Under the pieces are notes generated by a model. The model had not been told where the DNA came from, did no database searches, and was given only the letters and a program-made list of their open reading frames with translations. A stretch of DNA of 64,000 nucleotides. It comes from CAZPXH01 sp964591085 (GTDB lineage Bacteria > Spirochaetota > Spirochaetia > DSM-27196 > CAZPXH01). The stretch spans positions 178,352 to 242,351 of the forward strand of contig CAZPXH010000002.1 in the NCBI GenBank assembly GCA_964591085.1, read 5' to 3'. Of this stretch, positions 61,477-64,000 are shown piece by piece (position 1 is the first letter of the stretch; each line of letters opens with the position of its first letter). Position numbers and translations under genes: made by a program.

Positions 61477-62777
61477 CAGCTTGTGCGTCGGCGGAAGTGG
61501 GGCAGAACCTGCCGGATTTCAGCAAGTTTCTTGCCCTCAATCGGGTCCTCGCGGACCCGGTCCCCGTAGTCAAGGATGAATGCCATGAACACCGCGAGGA
61601 AGAACACCGACACGGTAACTACCACCGTGATCACGCTCCGGCTGGGCCCCGACTTCACCTCCGGGATCTCGGCGGTCTGAATGACCTGGAAGTTCCTGCG
61701 GTCGTCTGCCTGCTCCAGCTGAAGGGTCTCAATCTGGGTCCGAAGGCTTGTGTAGACGCTGGTTTGCACTTGCAGGTCCAGTTGCAGTTCAGCCTGCCTG
61801 GCGGTGAGCGCCGCAATTTCGGCCTGGGAGAACTCGGTGAGCTCGCCGGTCTGGCTCACCCGAACGTTCTGGATTGCCTGTTCCCGGAGGCGGATCTCCT
61901 CCCGGGTCTGCCGCACCAGCGGGGCATCCGGCGGGAGGTAGCTCAGCAGATTCTGTAGTTCCAGTTCCTGGTTGATCAGCTCTGTCGTCAGTATCGTGAG
62001 AATTTCGGCATTCTGCCGGGCCGCGGATTCCACATCCAGCAAACCGTACTGCTGCCGGAAGTCCAGCAGATTCTGGGACGCCTCGCGGAGATCCGCCTCT
62101 GACTCCGCCAGCCGGGAGTTGAAGAAGCGCTGCTGGTCGGCAACGTTTTCCTGGGTCAGTTCCCGGAAACGATCCTCCAGCAGAACCACGATTCGGTTGA
62201 TGACCTCAGTGGCGAATTCGGGGTCAGTATGCTCAAAGCCGATGGACATCACTCGCGTATCCGGCGAGTACTCCACGGTGAGTGAATCCCGTACTAACAT
62301 TCGGCTGCTGGTACGCGGGGTCTCGGTGAAGCCGTTCATCTCAATGATGTTGAATTCGCGGACAATGCTGTCCACGATCAAGTTCCCGTAGACCAGCTCC
62401 TCGGCGAGGGCCGCGTCACTTGCATCCTGGCCGATGGCGATCCCGGCAAGCGCCGCAAGTCCGCCGGCGTCGGAGCCACCCAGCAGATTGGCCACACCGC
62501 TACCGCCGCTGGTACCTTCCCGGAGAAGGACTTCCACCGTCGGCTCGTAGACGTTGGGAAGCGGGTTCCACCCGTCCGAAGGCGCGTAGATTGTGTAGAG
62601 GCTGAACAGGACCATAAAGAGCCCTGTTCCAAACGTGGCAAAGAAGATCAGGCGCCAGCGCCGAGCGAGCACGGCAAGCAGGTCAATGAGTGAAACGGTA
62701 TCTTCGGCAATTGCGGCGCTTTCCGGCGCTACCGCAGTTCCTTGTGGCTGTTGATCTTGCAACGAGTGTTGTTCCAT
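61476..62777 (-). CDS. Wzz-type polysaccharide chain-length/co-polymerase protein
   Basis: A 433-residue inner-membrane protein with one span near each end (RRWRLIFFATFGTGLFMVLF; SVITVVVTVSVFFLAVFMAFI) and a long periplasmic coiled-coil region with the Wzz signature (YEPTVEVLLREG at the start, LPPDAPLVRQTREEIRLRE as GNVR-like section). No C-terminal tyrosine-kinase domain. ATG 62777 is chosen; the longer frame overlaps the divergent gene. It heads the seven-gene operon running to 54953. Confidence 0.9.
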   Translation of the reverse strand: MEQHSLQDQQPQGTAVAPESAAIAEDTVSLIDLLAVLARRWRLIFFATFGTGLFMVLFSLYTIYAPSDGWNPLPNVYEPTVEVLLREGTSGGSGVANLLGGSDAGGLAALAGIAIGQDASDAALAEELVYGNLIVDSIVREFNIIEMNGFTETPRTSSRMLVRDSLTVEYSPDTRVMSIGFEHTDPEFATEVINRIVVLLEDRFRELTQENVADQQRFFNSRLAESEADLREASQNLLDFRQQYGLLDVESAARQNAEILTILTTELINQELELQNLLSYLPPDAPLVRQTREEIRLREQAIQNVRVSQTGELTEFSQAEIAALTARQAELQLDLQVQTSVYTSLRTQIETLQLEQADDRRNFQVIQTAEIPEVKSGPSRSVITVVVTVSVFFLAVFMAFILDYGDRVREDPIEGKKLAEIRQVLPHFRRRTS

Positions 62778-62889
62778 GGATTTTGCAATAAGCGCTACGG
62801 TAGCACGGTCGGCGATGCCTTCACAATTGAGGCGCGAGGTGCTTTGGGAGCTGCCCGGGGGCGCCGATATTCCGTACAGGAGACTACTG

Positions 62890-63402
62890 ATGCGAACGCT
62901 GCTGCCACTCCTGCTGATGTGCTGCATTGTTGCCTCGGGCGTGACCGCGGCTCCGGTGCTTGTCAGCATTTCCACAGACTCTTCCCGGCCGCTCCCCGAA
63001 CCCGAGCGGAGCGCCATTATGGGCGTGGTGACCGGTGCCTTAATGGGAGCCCTGTTTAACATGGGCCATATCGCCTTTGACGAGGTCAGCAGCAGCCCGA
63101 CCGTTGCAGATGCCCGAAATCCCCGCATTTCAGAGATTGCCCACATCAGAAGCCTCGGTGCCGACGTTATTGTGCAGGCGCAACTGGGTGGCGATCCCTC
63201 GGAGAACGGCAACCAGGTGGTCCTGCGCTATATTTCCTATCAGGTGATTGATGCCAGAACCGGCAGCTACCTCTTCAGTGGGCGTCATGAATCCCCTGAC
63301 GTGACGGTTCGGGACGGATCGGTGGCGATCGCAACCGCGGAACAGCTCTCTCGGTTGGTTGCGGAGGCAATTGTTGCCGCCTGGCCGGAGGACCGTGGAT
63401 GA
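62890..63402 (+). CDS. Exported protein of unknown function
   Basis: A 170-residue protein with a signal peptide (MRTLLPLLLMCCIVASGVTAA). The mature part (SLGADVIVQAQLGGD, VVLRYISYQVIDARTGSYLFSGRHES, TAEQLSRLVAEAIVAAW) resembles CsgG/LpoB-like periplasmic folds in pattern only. ATG 62890 has an AGGAG site; the longer frame lacks one. Its stop overlaps the next start (ATGA), so both exported proteins are coupled. It diverges from wzz across 112 bp. Confidence 0.75.
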   Translation: MRTLLPLLLMCCIVASGVTAAPVLVSISTDSSRPLPEPERSAIMGVVTGALMGALFNMGHIAFDEVSSSPTVADARNPRISEIAHIRSLGADVIVQAQLGGDPSENGNQVVLRYISYQVIDARTGSYLFSGRHESPDVTVRDGSVAIATAEQLSRLVAEAIVAAWPEDRG

Positions 63403-64000
63403 GAACCTCGAGTACCCGTAAACGATCCCGGGGCCCCATGATCAAGCTCCTTTGCATGATGCTCCTTGGTATGATTCTGCCGCCTGCTGTGGCCCCTGCA
63501 CAAACCTGGGAGGGGATAGTTGCTATTGCGGAGCCCGGAGTGCTCCCACCCGGCGAGGTTGTGGCTGCAAGCTCCACCTTTGCACCCGGGGAGACCGTAG
63601 TCGTTACTAATCCGCTCACTGGTGAGACTGTCACCGTCACCATCGTAGAGAACGGGGCGTTTGACGGCGTGCTTCTTACACTCAGTCCCACCGCCGCCGA
63701 ACAGCTCAACCTCAGGGGAACCGGTGCGGCCGTTCAGGCAGAACGAATGGCGGATTCCACCGCACCCGTCTTTGTGCCCGAGCGGGACTTTGCCTTTCAC
63801 CCGGACCCCGACATCAACCCCGCCGCGCTGGGCGACGGAAGCGACAGCTCGCCGCTCATCGCCGCTGCCACCGACCCCGGTGAGACACCCGGCAGGGTAG
63901 CGCCGGAACCGGAACCCGCACCGGCGCCAGAGCCAGAGCCGGCAGTGGTGACCGAGCCCCGACCAGTGCCGGAACCGGAACCCGCACCGGCGCCAGAGCC
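63399..64000 (+). CDS. Exported RlpA/DPBB-like protein with Pro-Glu repeats (partial)
   Basis: Runs off the right edge; 200 residues are visible. A signal sequence (LLCMMLLGMILPPAVAPAQ) precedes TWEGIVAIAEPGVLPPGEVVAASSTFAPGETVVVTN and LTGETVTVTIVENGAFDGVLLTLSPTAAEQL (pieces: VVAASSTFAPGETVVVTN), a double-psi-barrel pattern as in RlpA-type proteins. A Pro/Glu/Ala linker with repeated EPEPAPAPEPEP follows, which often leads to a C-terminal SPOR or LysM domain outside this window. Peptidoglycan association is inferred. Confidence 0.7.
   Translation, partial: MRTSSTRKRSRGPMIKLLCMMLLGMILPPAVAPAQTWEGIVAIAEPGVLPPGEVVAASSTFAPGETVVVTNPLTGETVTVTIVENGAFDGVLLTLSPTAAEQLNLRGTGAAVQAERMADSTAPVFVPERDFAFHPDPDINPAALGDGSDSSPLIAAATDPGETPGRVAPEPEPAPAPEPEPAVVTEPRPVPEPEPAPAPE
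63902..64000 (+). repeat. 33-bp direct repeat in a Pro-Glu coding region
   Basis: Identical 33-bp units at 63902-63934 and 63968-64000 encode the Pro/Glu/Ala linker (PEPEPAPAPEP). The second unit reaches the window edge, so further copies are possible. Such linkers expand and contract easily. Confidence 0.8.

Overview
The window looks like chromosome from a high-GC free-living spirochaete (Spirochaetales, Spirochaeta/Treponema relatives). Reasons: gene order and families that I recall from Treponema (murG-cvpA-holB-atoS/atoC-type genes; groES beside a small sigma-43-like factor; a capD-like and degT pair beside a molybdo-hydroxylase-like trio), an alanyl-tRNA synthetase that ends after the editing domain, and several secreted proteins of spirochaete type. 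This assignment is inference from gene content. No database search was possible.

Layout, left to right. 1-5483: end of the spc/alpha ribosomal operon (rplF' rplR rpsE rpmD rplO secY rpmJ rpsM rpsK rpoA rplQ). 5577-14405 (+): a large membrane-anchored acidic repeat protein, rnhA, a YifB-type ATPase, htrA, uvrB. 14425-18044: a caspase-like lipoprotein with an exported partner (-), then a small lipoprotein and a DUF445 membrane protein (+). 18024-23341 (-): phosphate module phoR-phoB-phoU-pstB-pstA-pstC behind a clear Pho box, with the two permease genes visibly damaged or rearranged. 23447-29712: an exported DUF6675-like protein (-), then (+) murG-cvpA-holB and an NtrB/NtrC-type sigma-54 two-component pair. 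29682-33612 (-): WecA-like transferase, J-domain protein, aspartokinase, aspartate-semialdehyde dehydrogenase. 33692-36967 (+): purine nucleoside phosphorylase and a JAMM-DinG fusion helicase. 37062-41349: groES (-), a 290-residue sigma-70-family factor behind a textbook sigma-54 promoter, and ppdK. 41449-45319: acyltransferase, tRNA-Phe, TM2 protein, short alaS. 45403-54827 (-): small conserved protein, hisB, hisG, hisZ, rsmD, recG, yggT, dnaE. 54953-62777 (-): one tightly overlapping seven-gene operon, wzz - NusG paralogue - capD-like dehydratase - degT aminotransferase - xanthine-dehydrogenase-like trio. 62890-64000 (+): two exported proteins, the second cut by the window edge.

Three things stand out. 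(1) The alternative/primary-like sigma gene has a perfect -24/-12 promoter with upstream palindromes that could be enhancer sites, and a sigma-54 activator and its kinase lie 8-10 kb away. This would be a sigma-54 to sigma-70-family cascade like Borrelia RpoN-RpoS. (2) The molybdo-hydroxylase-like trio is translationally coupled to surface-polysaccharide genes but has lost the cysteines of its second [2Fe-2S] cluster and apparently the catalytic glutamate. (3) The pst permease genes lack large parts and contain a PstS-like segment, although their Pho box and downstream genes look intact. Several genes (htrA, punA, asd, yifB, possibly hisZ) have a -10 hexamer 6-9 nt before the start codon and no Shine-Dalgarno site, which suggests leaderless mRNAs.
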